NCBI GenBank assembly: GCA_045602425.1
Contig: JAZSBO010000016.1
Location: 82,083-146,082, forward strand
Direction: 5' to 3'
DNA: 64,000 bases
Origin: RGIG9608 sp045602425
GTDB taxonomy: Bacteria; Bacteroidota; Bacteroidia; Bacteroidales; Paludibacteraceae
Part shown: in pieces, positions 17,599 to 25,715 of the stretch
Position numbering within the stretch: the stretch's first letter is position 1
Layout: each line of letters opens with the position of its first letter
Translations under genes and position numbers: made by a program
The notes under the pieces: model-generated
Seen by the model: only the letters and a program-made list of their open reading frames with translations
Told to the model about the DNA's origin: nothing
The model's database searches: none

Positions 17599-20025
17599 AT
17601 GAAAAGAATGAATCTTATATACGTAGCTATTGTTTTGTTTTTTGCAGTGGCTTGTTCGGAAAAGGTGGTTGAGACGCCTGAATTAGAGCTTTGGTATCGT
17701 ACGCCTGCAAAAATATGGGAAGAATCGTTGCCGTTAGGGAATGGTCGATTGGGAGCAATGCCTACGGGTGGCGTTTACAGCGAAAACATTGTATTAAACG
17801 ATATTACGATGTGGTCGGGTAGTTTCGATAGTTTACAACAAAATCCTAATGCACAAAAATACTTGCCAAAGATTAGAAGTTTACTTCTTGATGGCAAAAA
17901 CAAACAAGCACAAGATTTAGTTTATAAATATTTTCTTTGCGGTGGAAAAGGCTCGGGTGCAGGCTCGGGTGCTAATGTCCCTTATGGTTCGTATCAGCTA
18001 TTAGGTAATTTAAGATTGACTTATCATTTCGAAGATGATTTGTTGACTGACTATCGGCGTGGTTTGGTATTGGACGATGCAACTGCTTACACCTCTTTTA
18101 TGATGGGTAAAACGCATTTCTTTCGAGAGTATTTTGTCTCTCAATCGGAAGATGTTGTTGTGATAAAATTATCTGCAAGTAAAAAAGGGAAGATTGCTTT
18201 TGAAGCAACGTTAAATCGCCCACGACAAGCAAAAATATTTGTTGATGGAGATGCCATTTGTATGGAGGGGATGTTAAGTAGTGGACAAAAGAATGTTGAT
18301 GGCGTTCGTTACCGAACCAAACTCAAGGTAGTTCAGTGTGGCGGTAAGCAAAAGATTGATAATAATAATTTTATAGTAGAGAATGCTGATGAAGCATATC
18401 TTTTTCTCTCATCATCAACAGATATGCTTGATAAAGAATTTGAATTGACGGTTGAGAATTTGTTGCAAGAGGCATCAGCTTTGCCTTATGACGAGTTAAA
18501 AAAACGTCATTCGTCGGTGTATAAAGAGAAATTTAATCGTGTGCATTTTTCGCTTGGAGAAAATTCTAATAAACAACTGCCAACAGATGAGCGTTTGAGT
18601 AATTTTCAGATAGATAACGATCCTTCTTTTGTAGCTTTGTATTTTCAGTATGGACGTTATTTGATGATTTCGGGAACACGGGAAAATACGTTGCCATTGA
18701 ATTTGCAAGGCTTATGGGCAAATACAATTAATACCCCTTGGAATGGCGATTATCATCTAAATATCAATGTACAAATGAATTATTGGCCAGTAGAGATTGC
18801 TAACTTGTCGGAGTTGCACAATCCGTTGATTGATTATATAAAGAGATTATCTGTTGCAGGAGAAGAGACCGCTCAAACTTTTTATGGTGCTGATGGTTGG
18901 GTTGCTCATGTAATTTCAAATCCTTGGCTGTTTACAGCTCCCGGCGAAGATGCAAGATGGGGTTCTACCAATACAGGTGGAGCATGGCTTTGCGAACATT
19001 TGTGGGAACATTATGCTTTTACGTTAGATAAAAGTTATTTACAATCGGTTTATCCTGTGATGAAAGGTGCTTCGGAGTTTTATCTTTCGAGTATGATACA
19101 AGAAAAAGATAGTGGCTGGTTAGTAACAGCACCATCTTCTTCCCCTGAAAATAGTTTCTATATGTCACGCACGAAAGAACCGATACAAATATGTATGGGT
19201 CCTACAATGGATACTCAAATAGTTAGTGAGTTATTTAATAATACAAAAATAGCAGCTCAAATATTAAATGTTGATACTTGTTTTATAAATGTATTGGATA
19301 GTGCATTGTGTTTGATGCCTCCAATGCAAATTAGTAAAAATGGGTATTTGCAGGAATGGTTGCAAGACTATGAAGAGGTAGAGGTAACACACAGACATAT
19401 ATCGCATTTGTATGGTTTGTATCCAAGCAATCAAATATCGATAACGAAGACACCAGAATTGGCTGAAGCTGCAAAGGTTACGTTGAATCGCCGTGGTGAT
19501 GCAGGGACAGGTTGGTCACGTGCTTGGAAAATAAACTTTTGGGCACGTTTGCATGATGGCGATCGTTCTTATTCATTATTGAAAAGTTTGTTGACACCAG
19601 CTGTGTCTAACGAAAAAAAATATCACGATGGAGGTACTTATCCTAATCTTTTTTGTTCGCATCCACCATTCCAAATAGATGGAAACTTTGGAGGAATTGC
19701 GGGTATAGCAGAGATGTTGTTGCAAAGCCAAGAAGGATTTATAGAAATATTACCAGCTTTGCCATCGGTTTGGAAAACGGGTAAATATGGAGGTTTTTGT
19801 GCAAGAGGAGCTGCTGTTGTCGATGTAGAATGGAATGACTCTTCGTTGGCTGTTTCGATTGTGTCAAATGCAAGAAACAATAGTTTAAAGATAAAGAAAC
19901 CTACTGGATTTAAGCGTTATTTTATGCATAAAGGTGGTGTAACGATATCGATAGCTGACGATCTTGATGTGATTGATGTGCCGATGTCGAAAGGCGAACG
20001 TGTAGTAATAACTTGTGAAAAATAG
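17599..20025 (+). CDS. Glycoside hydrolase family 95 lipoprotein (alpha-L-fucosidase type)
   Basis: An 808-aa secreted glycosidase. The signal peptide ends in the lipobox VACS (Cys 20), so it is a lipoprotein of the periplasm or surface. The N-terminal GH95 beta domain starts LWYRTPAKIWEESLPLGNGR (about 33-52) and LNDITMWSG is family-typical. The (alpha/alpha)6 barrel has NLQGLWANTINTPWNGDYHL and EVTHRHISHLYGLYPS. IDGNFGGIAGIAEML carries the conserved C-terminal active-site Asp. GH95 enzymes remove 1,2-alpha-L-fucose or L-galactose. It is not in a SusCD locus but lies between lon and prfA with short gaps, an unusual place for a glycan enzyme. Confidence 0.92.
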   Translation: MKRMNLIYVAIVLFFAVACSEKVVETPELELWYRTPAKIWEESLPLGNGRLGAMPTGGVYSENIVLNDITMWSGSFDSLQQNPNAQKYLPKIRSLLLDGKNKQAQDLVYKYFLCGGKGSGAGSGANVPYGSYQLLGNLRLTYHFEDDLLTDYRRGLVLDDATAYTSFMMGKTHFFREYFVSQSEDVVVIKLSASKKGKIAFEATLNRPRQAKIFVDGDAICMEGMLSSGQKNVDGVRYRTKLKVVQCGGKQKIDNNNFIVENADEAYLFLSSSTDMLDKEFELTVENLLQEASALPYDELKKRHSSVYKEKFNRVHFSLGENSNKQLPTDERLSNFQIDNDPSFVALYFQYGRYLMISGTRENTLPLNLQGLWANTINTPWNGDYHLNINVQMNYWPVEIANLSELHNPLIDYIKRLSVAGEETAQTFYGADGWVAHVISNPWLFTAPGEDARWGSTNTGGAWLCEHLWEHYAFTLDKSYLQSVYPVMKGASEFYLSSMIQEKDSGWLVTAPSSSPENSFYMSRTKEPIQICMGPTMDTQIVSELFNNTKIAAQILNVDTCFINVLDSALCLMPPMQISKNGYLQEWLQDYEEVEVTHRHISHLYGLYPSNQISITKTPELAEAAKVTLNRRGDAGTGWSRAWKINFWARLHDGDRSYSLLKSLLTPAVSNEKKYHDGGTYPNLFCSHPPFQIDGNFGGIAGIAEMLLQSQEGFIEILPALPSVWKTGKYGGFCARGAAVVDVEWNDSSLAVSIVSNARNNSLKIKKPTGFKRYFMHKGGVTISIADDLDVIDVPMSKGERVVITCEK

Positions 20026-20028
20026 AAT

Positions 20029-21138
20029 ATGGCAGAATCAACTTTATTAGAAAAGTTAGAAGGAATACAGCATAAATTTGATGAAGTTTCAACATTGATA
20101 ACTGATCCTTCGGTTATTTCGGATATGAAGCGTTATGTGCGACTGAATAAAGAATATCGAGAGTTGGAGCAGATTGTTGAAACTAAAAAAGTGTACCAAC
20201 AAAAATTGAATGCATATAGTGAAGCGAAATTATTGCTTGAAACAGAGTCTGATGCCGAGCTTATTGAAATGGCAAAAATGGAGGTAGCCGAAGTAGAACC
20301 AATGCTTGCTGAAATGGAGGAACAAATAAAATTATTGTTAATACCTTCCGATCCAGAAGATAATAAAAATGCTATTGTTGAAATTCGTGGAGGAACTGGA
20401 GGTGATGAGGCTGCAATTTTTGCAGGTGATCTGTTTAAAATGTATGCGAAATACTGTGAGTCGAAAAACTGGAGTGTACAGATTACAAGTTTTAACGAGG
20501 GGACATCAGGTGGCTATAAAGAAATTGTATTTTCGGTGTCGGGAGAGAATGTGTATGGAACGTTGAAATACGAGTCAGGAGTACATCGTGTGCAACGTGT
20601 GCCTGCTACCGAGACACAAGGGCGTGTGCATACTTCAGCAGCTACGGTGGCTGTATTGCCAGAAGCCGATGAATTTGATGTAGAGATAAATGAAGGTGAA
20701 ATAAAATGGGATACATTCCGTTCGGGCGGTGCTGGTGGTCAGAATGTAAACAAGGTAGAATCGGGTGTCCGTTTGCGGTATATATGGAAAAATCCGAATA
20801 CGGGTGTAGCCGAAGAAATATTGATAGAGTGTACAGAGACGCGCGATCAGCCAAAAAATAAAGAAAGAGCATTGGCTCGCCTTCGTACAAAAATTTACGA
20901 TATGGAACATCAGAAATATGTTGATGATATAGCAGCTCGTAGAAAAACAATGGTTTCTACTGGCGACCGTTCGGCAAAAATTCGTACTTATAATTATCCA
21001 CAAGGGCGAATTACTGACCATCGAATAAATTATACAGAATACAATCTTGCTGCATTTATGAATGGAGATATTCAGGGTGTAATTGATCAATTGATTATTG
21101 CTGAAAATGCAGAGCGTTTGAAAGAGAGTGAATTGTGA
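20029..21138 (+). CDS. prfA: Peptide chain release factor 1
   Basis: A 369-aa class I release factor that reads UAA and UAG. The GGQ peptidyl-tRNA hydrolysis motif is at residues 236-238 (SGGAGGQNVNK). The codon-recognition tripeptide P192-A193-T194 (RVPATETQGR) is the RF1 form, not the SPF of RF2. It starts 3 bases after the GH95 stop and its stop codon overlaps the ATG of the thioesterase (TGATG), so translation is probably coupled. Length and motifs are normal. Confidence 0.98.
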   Translation: MAESTLLEKLEGIQHKFDEVSTLITDPSVISDMKRYVRLNKEYRELEQIVETKKVYQQKLNAYSEAKLLLETESDAELIEMAKMEVAEVEPMLAEMEEQIKLLLIPSDPEDNKNAIVEIRGGTGGDEAAIFAGDLFKMYAKYCESKNWSVQITSFNEGTSGGYKEIVFSVSGENVYGTLKYESGVHRVQRVPATETQGRVHTSAATVAVLPEADEFDVEINEGEIKWDTFRSGGAGGQNVNKVESGVRLRYIWKNPNTGVAEEILIECTETRDQPKNKERALARLRTKIYDMEHQKYVDDIAARRKTMVSTGDRSAKIRTYNYPQGRITDHRINYTEYNLAAFMNGDIQGVIDQLIIAENAERLKESEL

Positions 21139-21515
21139 TGATAGAGAAAGGATTATTTTTTGAACAACAAAAAGTAGTAACACAATTGGATACTGCATTT
21201 GCGATGGGGTCGGGTTCGTTGCAAGTATTTGCAACTCCAGCGATGGTGGCATTTATGGAGAATACTGCCACGAAAGTCATTGCTCCGTTGCTGAAAATAG
21301 GTGAAACAACTGTGGGAACAGCTATTGATGTGCAGCATTTGAAAGCGGCTTCGGTTGGCGATACTGTTTTTTGTAAAGCAACTCTTATAGATGTTGTTGG
21401 TCGTCAGTTAGTGTTTGATATTATTGTTTCCGATATTCATAAAAATGTAATAGGAACTGCCCGACATATGCGCTTTTGGGTTAATGAAGAACGATTTTTG
21501 AGTAAATTGAAATAA
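21138..21515 (+). CDS. Hotdog-fold thioesterase (FlK-like family)
   Basis: A 125-aa hotdog protein. AFAMGSGSLQVFATPAMVAF with the following MENTA is the central helix region with the Thr/Glu active-site type seen in fluoroacetyl-CoA thioesterase relatives. TVGTAIDVQHLKAASVGDTV is the typical beta-sheet stretch. It probably hydrolyses a small acyl-CoA; the substrate is unknown. The ATG overlaps the prfA stop by one base, and it is the last gene of the lon-GH95-prfA run, ahead of a tRNA gene with its own promoter. Confidence 0.85.
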   Translation: MIEKGLFFEQQKVVTQLDTAFAMGSGSLQVFATPAMVAFMENTATKVIAPLLKIGETTVGTAIDVQHLKAASVGDTVFCKATLIDVVGRQLVFDIIVSDIHKNVIGTARHMRFWVNEERFLSKLK

Positions 21516-21543
21516 ATTGTTTTTGTGTTTCGTAAATAAATTA

Positions 21544-21551
21544 TATCTTTG
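21544..21551 (+). promoter_or_regulatory. -7 element for tRNA-Leu
   Basis: TATCTTTG with TTTG (21522-21525) 18 bases upstream, ending 11 bases before the tRNA. Confidence 0.6.
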
Positions 21552-21562
21552 CAGTCGCTTTC

Positions 21563-21644
21563 GCGCACGTGGCGTAATTGGTAGCCGCGCTAGACTTAGG
21601 ATCTAGTGCCGAGAGGCGTGGGGGTTCGAGTCCCTTCGTGCGCA
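21563..21644 (+). tRNA. tRNA-Leu (anticodon TAG)
   Basis: The 7-bp acceptor stem GCGCACG/CGTGCGC is perfect. The anticodon stem CTAGA/TCTAG holds the loop CTTAGGA with anticodon TAG, which reads CUA/CUN Leu codons. A long variable arm (class II) and TTCGAGT in the T-loop are present. The discriminator is A and the CCA end is not encoded. Confidence 0.95.
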
Positions 21645-21734
21645 CACATAAAGAATGAAAGTATTCGCTTGCGAATGCTTTTCTTTTCTGAAAGAAAAAA
21701 GATTTTTTTAAAGGGTTGTTTGATAAAAATAAAT

Positions 21735-21742
21735 TATCTTTG
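21735..21742 (+). promoter_or_regulatory. -7 element for rpmH
   Basis: TATCTTTG, 42 bases before the rpmH start codon, between tRNA-Leu and rpmH. Confidence 0.6.
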
Positions 21743-21784
21743 CACCCTCAAACTGATTTAGAAAATATATAAAATACATAAGTC

Positions 21785-21943
21785 ATGAAAAGAACATTTC
21801 AACCATCGAACAGAAAAAGAAAAAATAAACATGGTTTTAGAGAAAGAATGTCGACAGCAAATGGTCGTAGAGTGTTAGCAAATCGTAGAGCTCATGGTCG
21901 TAAGAAATTGACAGTTTCTGACGAATATTGCCAAAAAGCATAA
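21785..21943 (+). CDS. rpmH: 50S ribosomal protein L34
   Basis: A 52-aa, very basic protein: MKRTFQPSNRKRKNKHGFRE, then the conserved RMSTANGRRVLANRRAHGRK core, then a C-terminal tail extended past that core. L34 is a late-assembly protein of the large ribosomal subunit. It has its own promoter at 21735 and terminator at 21967, so it is monocistronic here. It is not beside dnaA or rnpA as in many other phyla, which is usual for Bacteroidota. Confidence 0.97.
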   Translation: MKRTFQPSNRKRKNKHGFRERMSTANGRRVLANRRAHGRKKLTVSDEYCQKA

Positions 21944-21966
21944 TTCTTTTTCATATAGGATAAGTT

Positions 21967-21999
21967 AAAGTAAAGGCTTAAAAGTCTTTACTTTTTTTG
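21967..21999 (+). terminator. Terminator after rpmH
   Basis: AAAGTAAAGGC pairs with GTCTTTACTTT (one mismatch) and is followed by a T-run. Confidence 0.8.
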
Positions 22000-22061
22000 T
22001 TTATTAGCAATGTCTCGTGTTTTTCTGTGCTAAATAAATAGAATTGTTATAAAAAGAATTG

Positions 22062-22069
22062 TATTTTTG
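22062..22069 (+). promoter_or_regulatory. -7 element that rules out an upstream TTG start for the PASTA gene
   Basis: TATTTTTG overlaps the in-frame TTG at 22067, so translation more likely starts at the ATG 22112. Confidence 0.5.
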
Positions 22070-22111
22070 CGAAAGAGATTTTTTTGCTATAGCAAAACTT
22101 TATTTGTGGAT

Positions 22112-22936
22112 ATGACTACGATTTGGAGACTTTTGAAAAGTAAATTTTTTTGGAAAAATATCGGGGTTGCGATTCTGATTGCAACCGTTTTGCTGATAAT
22201 AACGCTTTTTTCGCTTAATCGTATTACTCACCACGGAGAACAGATAGAAGTCCCTAATTTGATAGGATTGTATGAAGAAGAAGCACGTGTTTTTTTAGAA
22301 CAAAAGGGTATCTCTCTTCAGGTGATAGATTCTGTTCAAGTGCGAGATCACAAACCACGAGAGATTGTGGAGCAAAATCCTGCTCCGCATACATTCGTGA
22401 AAAAAGGTCGGCGTATTTATATTACGGTGAATGCTCGTAATCAACGAATGTTGCCTGTCCCCGATTTGAGAGATGTGTCTTTTAGACAAGCTAAAGCTAT
22501 GCTTGAATCTGTTGGATTTGAAGTAGAAAATGTGCGTTATGTACCATCCGAATTTTCGGGATTGGTGCAAGATATTTATTTTAATGGAACTCGCATTGAG
22601 GCAGGAACTCGTTTGGCTGATGGAGCGAAAGTGGAACTCGTTGTAGGACAAACGGACGAAGGTAGCGATTTGGTGCAAGTGCCGTCGTTTTTGACGCTTT
22701 CGTATGCAGAAGCACAACGTATGTTAGCGGAAGCTGGATTTGTGTTAGGTGCGGTGGTTAATGATGAAACTATTACGTTAGAAGATGATTTGAATGCTAC
22801 TTTTGTTTGGCGACAAGAACCCAAGCAGGAGGAGTGGATGCCTAAAGGAAAACGAGTGGATTTGTGGTTGACAAAAGACGTTGAAAAACTTTCTGGTAAT
22901 AATCAGTTAGAGCCAGAAGAAGAGATCTTTTTCTAA
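22112..22936 (+). CDS. Membrane-anchored PASTA-domain protein
   Basis: A 274-aa protein with a short cytoplasmic N-terminus, one membrane segment (about residues 18-38, GVAILIATVLLIITLFSL) and three PASTA repeats outside: IEVPNLIGLYEEEARVFLEQ; MLPVPDLRDVSFRQAKAMLE; LVQVPSFLTLSYAEAQRMLA. PASTA domains bind cell-wall fragments in Ser/Thr kinases and penicillin-binding proteins; here there is no kinase or PBP domain. In Bacteroidota this gene is usually followed by the RluD family gene, and here the next gene starts 15 bases after its stop. The role is probably in envelope sensing or division but is unproven. Confidence 0.88.
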   Translation: MTTIWRLLKSKFFWKNIGVAILIATVLLIITLFSLNRITHHGEQIEVPNLIGLYEEEARVFLEQKGISLQVIDSVQVRDHKPREIVEQNPAPHTFVKKGRRIYITVNARNQRMLPVPDLRDVSFRQAKAMLESVGFEVENVRYVPSEFSGLVQDIYFNGTRIEAGTRLADGAKVELVVGQTDEGSDLVQVPSFLTLSYAEAQRMLAEAGFVLGAVVNDETITLEDDLNATFVWRQEPKQEEWMPKGKRVDLWLTKDVEKLSGNNQLEPEEEIFF

Positions 22937-22951
22937 TAAAATCATTGTATA

Positions 22952-24004
22952 ATGACAGATGCCTCGGTTAACGAAATGTTCGATGATTGTTTAGAGACTG
23001 AACAATACGAACATCAGCGTTTTGTAGTGGATAAAGGGCAAAGTCTGCAGCGAATAGATAAGTATTTAGTGGATAGAATGGCTGGCGTCTCGCGTAATCG
23101 TATCCAAGAGGCTGCCGAGGCAGGGTCTATTTTAGTAAATGATAAATCTGTAAAATCCAATTATAGGGTAAAGCCTTTTGATGTGATTAGCATTATGCTC
23201 AGCTATCCAAAGAGTGATTATACAATTGTTCCTCAAGATATTCCGCTTGATGTGGTTTACGAAGACGACGATTTGTTGGTAGTGAATAAGCAACCGGGGT
23301 TGGTTGTTCATCCCGGATTTGGAAATTTTGATGGGACGCTGCTGAATGCTGTTGCTTGGCATTTGCGTAAAAATCTGTCTTTTGATGCCAACGACCCTCG
23401 TATCGGGCTTGTGCATCGTATCGACAAAGACACTTCAGGATTACTTTTGATTGCTAAAAACGAAGATGCAAAATCGAAACTCGGTTTGCAATTTTTTAAT
23501 AAAACTACAGAGCGAACCTACAATGCCCTTGTTTGGGGTGTTGTGAAAAACGATGAGGGAACGATTCGTGGGGCTTTGGCTCGCGATACGCACGACCGTA
23601 TGCAGTTTGCAGTTTTCGACGAGAATGAAAACCCGAATGCAAAACATGCAGTTACGCATTATCGTGTGTTGGAGCGGTTTGCATACGCAACTTTGGTGGA
23701 GTGCAAACTCGAAACGGGGCGTACGCATCAAATACGTGTGCATATGAAGCACATTGGACATACGCTTTTTAATGACGAACGCTACGGGGGAAATGATGTG
23801 CTAAAAGGCGTGCGTACTTCAAAATACAAGCAGTTTGTGTTGAATTGTTTTGAGGTGTGTCCTCGGCAAGCACTGCATGCCAAAACACTTGGATTTGAAC
23901 ATCCTACAACGGGTGAGTGGATGCAGTTCGATAGTGCATTGCCTGACGACATACAGGCTCTGCTCGAAAAATGGCGACGCTATGCAGTGAATACAAATGA
24001 ATAA
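22952..24004 (+). CDS. rluD: RluA/RluD-family 23S rRNA pseudouridine synthase
   Basis: A 350-aa pseudouridine synthase. An S4 RNA-binding domain (QRIDKYLVDRMAGVSRNRIQ, about 30-90) comes before the catalytic domain. HRIDKDTSGLLL contains the catalytic Asp (D158), and LETGRTHQIRVHM is the second family motif. Length and domain order fit RluD, which modifies helix 69 of 23S rRNA; RluC or RluA specificity cannot be excluded. It is cotranscribed with the PASTA gene. In related genomes ddl commonly follows, but here island B (24.1-27.6 kb) lies between. Confidence 0.92.
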   Translation: MTDASVNEMFDDCLETEQYEHQRFVVDKGQSLQRIDKYLVDRMAGVSRNRIQEAAEAGSILVNDKSVKSNYRVKPFDVISIMLSYPKSDYTIVPQDIPLDVVYEDDDLLVVNKQPGLVVHPGFGNFDGTLLNAVAWHLRKNLSFDANDPRIGLVHRIDKDTSGLLLIAKNEDAKSKLGLQFFNKTTERTYNALVWGVVKNDEGTIRGALARDTHDRMQFAVFDENENPNAKHAVTHYRVLERFAYATLVECKLETGRTHQIRVHMKHIGHTLFNDERYGGNDVLKGVRTSKYKQFVLNCFEVCPRQALHAKTLGFEHPTTGEWMQFDSALPDDIQALLEKWRRYAVNTNE

Positions 24005-24120
24005 AAACATAATATGAAATAAAGATTTAATAAATAGCATTTGCTAACTATTCGGTAAAACATTCTGAAACCTGAGAAATTTTAGAAAAAGTAACATCAA
24101 GAATAAGTCAGTCAAATGTC

Positions 24121-24270
24121 TGCGTTTTTTTTACGTGGGCTTGGCTTATCTGGTGTTGCGGGCAATCTCAGGGCCTCAGAATGTGGATAATGTTTAAGTC
24201 CACATTTTTTTGTGCCTAAAAAAAGAGAAAGCCTGCAAAACCGATAAGTGGCATTTGGTAAAAAAACGCA
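24121..24270 (+). repeat. Long imperfect inverted repeat (structured leader B)
   Basis: The left arm from 24121 (TGCGTTTTTTTTAC.. CTTATC.. GGT.TTGCGGGC) pairs with the right arm ending at 24270 (GCCTGCAAAACC.. GATAAG.. GTAAAAAAACGCA). The loop contains a terminator-like hairpin at 24181-24205. It ends 6 bases before the HTH gene. The architecture repeats that of 9247-9359, although the sequences are mostly different. Confidence 0.7.
24181..24211 (+). terminator. Terminator-like hairpin inside leader B
   Basis: ATGTGGA (24181-24187) pairs with TCCACAT (24199-24205), followed by TTTTTT. It lies in the loop of the larger inverted repeat, so attenuation of the HTH gene is possible. Confidence 0.6.
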
Positions 24271-24276
24271 AAGAAT

Positions 24277-24486
24277 ATGGAAGAACCACACATCGGGCAA
24301 CTCATTCGCCAAGAGCTACGCCGACAAGCAAAAACCAACCAATGGTTTGCCGAGCAAATCAATGTAAATCCTCGTACAGTGAACAAGATTTTTCAGAAAA
24401 GCGTGATTGATACGCATCAACTTCTACAAATATCACGATGTTTGAAAGTAGATTTGTTTCGCCACTATTCCGATGCTCTTAAATAA
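24277..24486 (+). CDS. Small helix-turn-helix (XRE-like) protein, copy B
   Basis: A 69-aa paralog of the protein at 9400-9597. It aligns from HIGQLIRQELRRQAKTNQWF (copy A: HIGSLIKNEMQRQGRTVPWL) through the helix-turn-helix NPRTVNKIFQKSVIDTHQLL to the tail LFRHYSDALK. It also precedes a lipoprotein gene of the same family with a similar spacing of about 120 bases. A role as local DNA-binding regulator is inferred from the fold and the repeated arrangement. The ATG at 24277 directly follows the long inverted repeat. An overlapping frame (24210-24410) is not credible. Confidence 0.8.
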   Translation: MEEPHIGQLIRQELRRQAKTNQWFAEQINVNPRTVNKIFQKSVIDTHQLLQISRCLKVDLFRHYSDALK

Positions 24487-24554
24487 CGTTTGCCCATTAA
24501 GGGCGATTGCCCAAATGTGGCAACGGGATTTTCTTGTTTTAGAAAGGCGTAGTG

Positions 24555-24562
24555 TATTTTTG
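24555..24562 (+). promoter_or_regulatory. -7 element for lipoprotein B
   Basis: TATTTTTG, with TTGT 17 bases upstream, about 40 bases before the ATG at 24604. This matches the position of the same box in front of lipoprotein A. Confidence 0.55.
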
Positions 24563-24603
24563 TTCAATTTTTTTACGTTAAACCATATAAAAATAACAAA
24601 ATA

Positions 24604-25686
24604 ATGAAGAAGCATTTTTTATTCGCAGCACTTTTTCTTGCTGCTTTGAGTATTGGATTTATAGCGTGTGATAATGATGACGAGCCACACTTGGATAACG
24701 ACGATGACAACAACGAAAACGTTGTTGATATAGAAGGCGAAGAAGATTACTATAGTTGTGACTCTACCGAGATGGTGTGTACAGGGAAAGCCTATGAGAT
24801 TACGAACTCTTCCGCAAGAGTAGATGCTACAATACATATTCCAGTTGTTTTAATGGCTTCTGCTAAATTTGGTGTTCAAATTTCTACAAACCTTCATGAT
24901 TTACAAGACCATACAAATGTTAAGAATTGTGCTACAAAAAATCTTACAAGCAACAATTTTACTGTAATATTGAAACCTCTTGCCCCTGGTACCACTTACT
25001 ATTATTGTGCTTATATCTATATGGATGATGTCTATATTTATGGGTTGATACGTGAATTTAAAACTTTGGGAGAAAGCGAAAATGGTTATGGTTATGTAGA
25101 TTTGGGTTTGAGTAGTGGATTAAAATGGGCTGCTTGTAATGTAGGTGCCATCACGCCCGAGGAGTACGGTAACTACTATGCTTGGGGTGAAACTACTCCG
25201 AAAACTGCTTACACGTGGAGGACCTATAAATGGGGTAATGCTAACTATGATGCAATAACCAAATATTGCACTGATAGCGATTACGGTACCGTAGATAACA
25301 AAACTGTTCTCGACCCCGAAGACGACGCAGCTGCAGTAAATATGGGAGGCTCTTGGCGAATGCCAACCCAAAATGAACTCTATGAACTTAAAACTGAATG
25401 TACTTGGACATGGACCACACAAAATAGCAAAAAAGGCTATCTTGTAACGAGTAAAACCAACGGAAACTCTATCTTCCTCCCTGCTGCTGGCTGTCACTAC
25501 GATGCTGAATTGTCCGATTTGGACTGGCCGAACGGCTATTGGTCGAGTTCGCTCTATGCGACGAGCTATTCAAGTTCAAGCAGCGCCTACTTCCTCTGCA
25601 TCAATTCGGACCATTATTGGATCGAAAACTTCGACGGCGACCGCTTCATCGGTCGGTCTGTGCGTGGCGTGTGTGGTGGAAAATAA
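24604..25686 (+). CDS. Surface lipoprotein with a FISUMP/DUF1566 C-terminal domain, copy B
   Basis: A 360-aa paralog of the lipoprotein at 9722-11296. The signal peptide (FAALFLAALSIGFIAC) and the acidic linker DNDDEPHLDNDDDNNENVV are nearly identical, including at DNA level. The fibronectin-like domain (about 45-155) is shared; the InlB repeats of copy A are missing. The FISUMP domain runs from about 160 (GYGYVDLGLSSGLKWAACNV, WRMPTQNELYEL) to the end (NGYWSSSLYATS.., SVRGVCGGK). The last 45 codons form a segment that differs from copy A between identical flanks (25535-25674). It is probably exposed on the cell surface and binds an unknown ligand. The next gene starts 29 bases after the stop. 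Confidence 0.85.
   Translation: MKKHFLFAALFLAALSIGFIACDNDDEPHLDNDDDNNENVVDIEGEEDYYSCDSTEMVCTGKAYEITNSSARVDATIHIPVVLMASAKFGVQISTNLHDLQDHTNVKNCATKNLTSNNFTVILKPLAPGTTYYYCAYIYMDDVYIYGLIREFKTLGESENGYGYVDLGLSSGLKWAACNVGAITPEEYGNYYAWGETTPKTAYTWRTYKWGNANYDAITKYCTDSDYGTVDNKTVLDPEDDAAAVNMGGSWRMPTQNELYELKTECTWTWTTQNSKKGYLVTSKTNGNSIFLPAAGCHYDAELSDLDWPNGYWSSSLYATSYSSSSSAYFLCINSDHYWIENFDGDRFIGRSVRGVCGGK
25535..25674 (+). other. Variable-region-like 3' segment of lipoprotein B
   Basis: The flanking sequences are identical to those at 11166-11290, but 33 variable codons lie between (28 in copy A). 19 of the 33 codons end in C, in a gene that otherwise prefers A or T. Adenine is 25 of 120 bases in 25541-25660, so depletion is weaker than in copy A. 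The length difference means the two segments cannot both be direct copies of one fixed-length template. Confidence 0.45.
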
Positions 25687-25715
25687 GATATAATACAATA
25701 TAAAATTTAAAAAAG

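Noticed and set aside
24210..24410. Open frame overlapping the HTH gene of island B
   Set aside because: Out of frame with the recognisable HTH protein, no family, and it starts inside a terminator-like hairpin.
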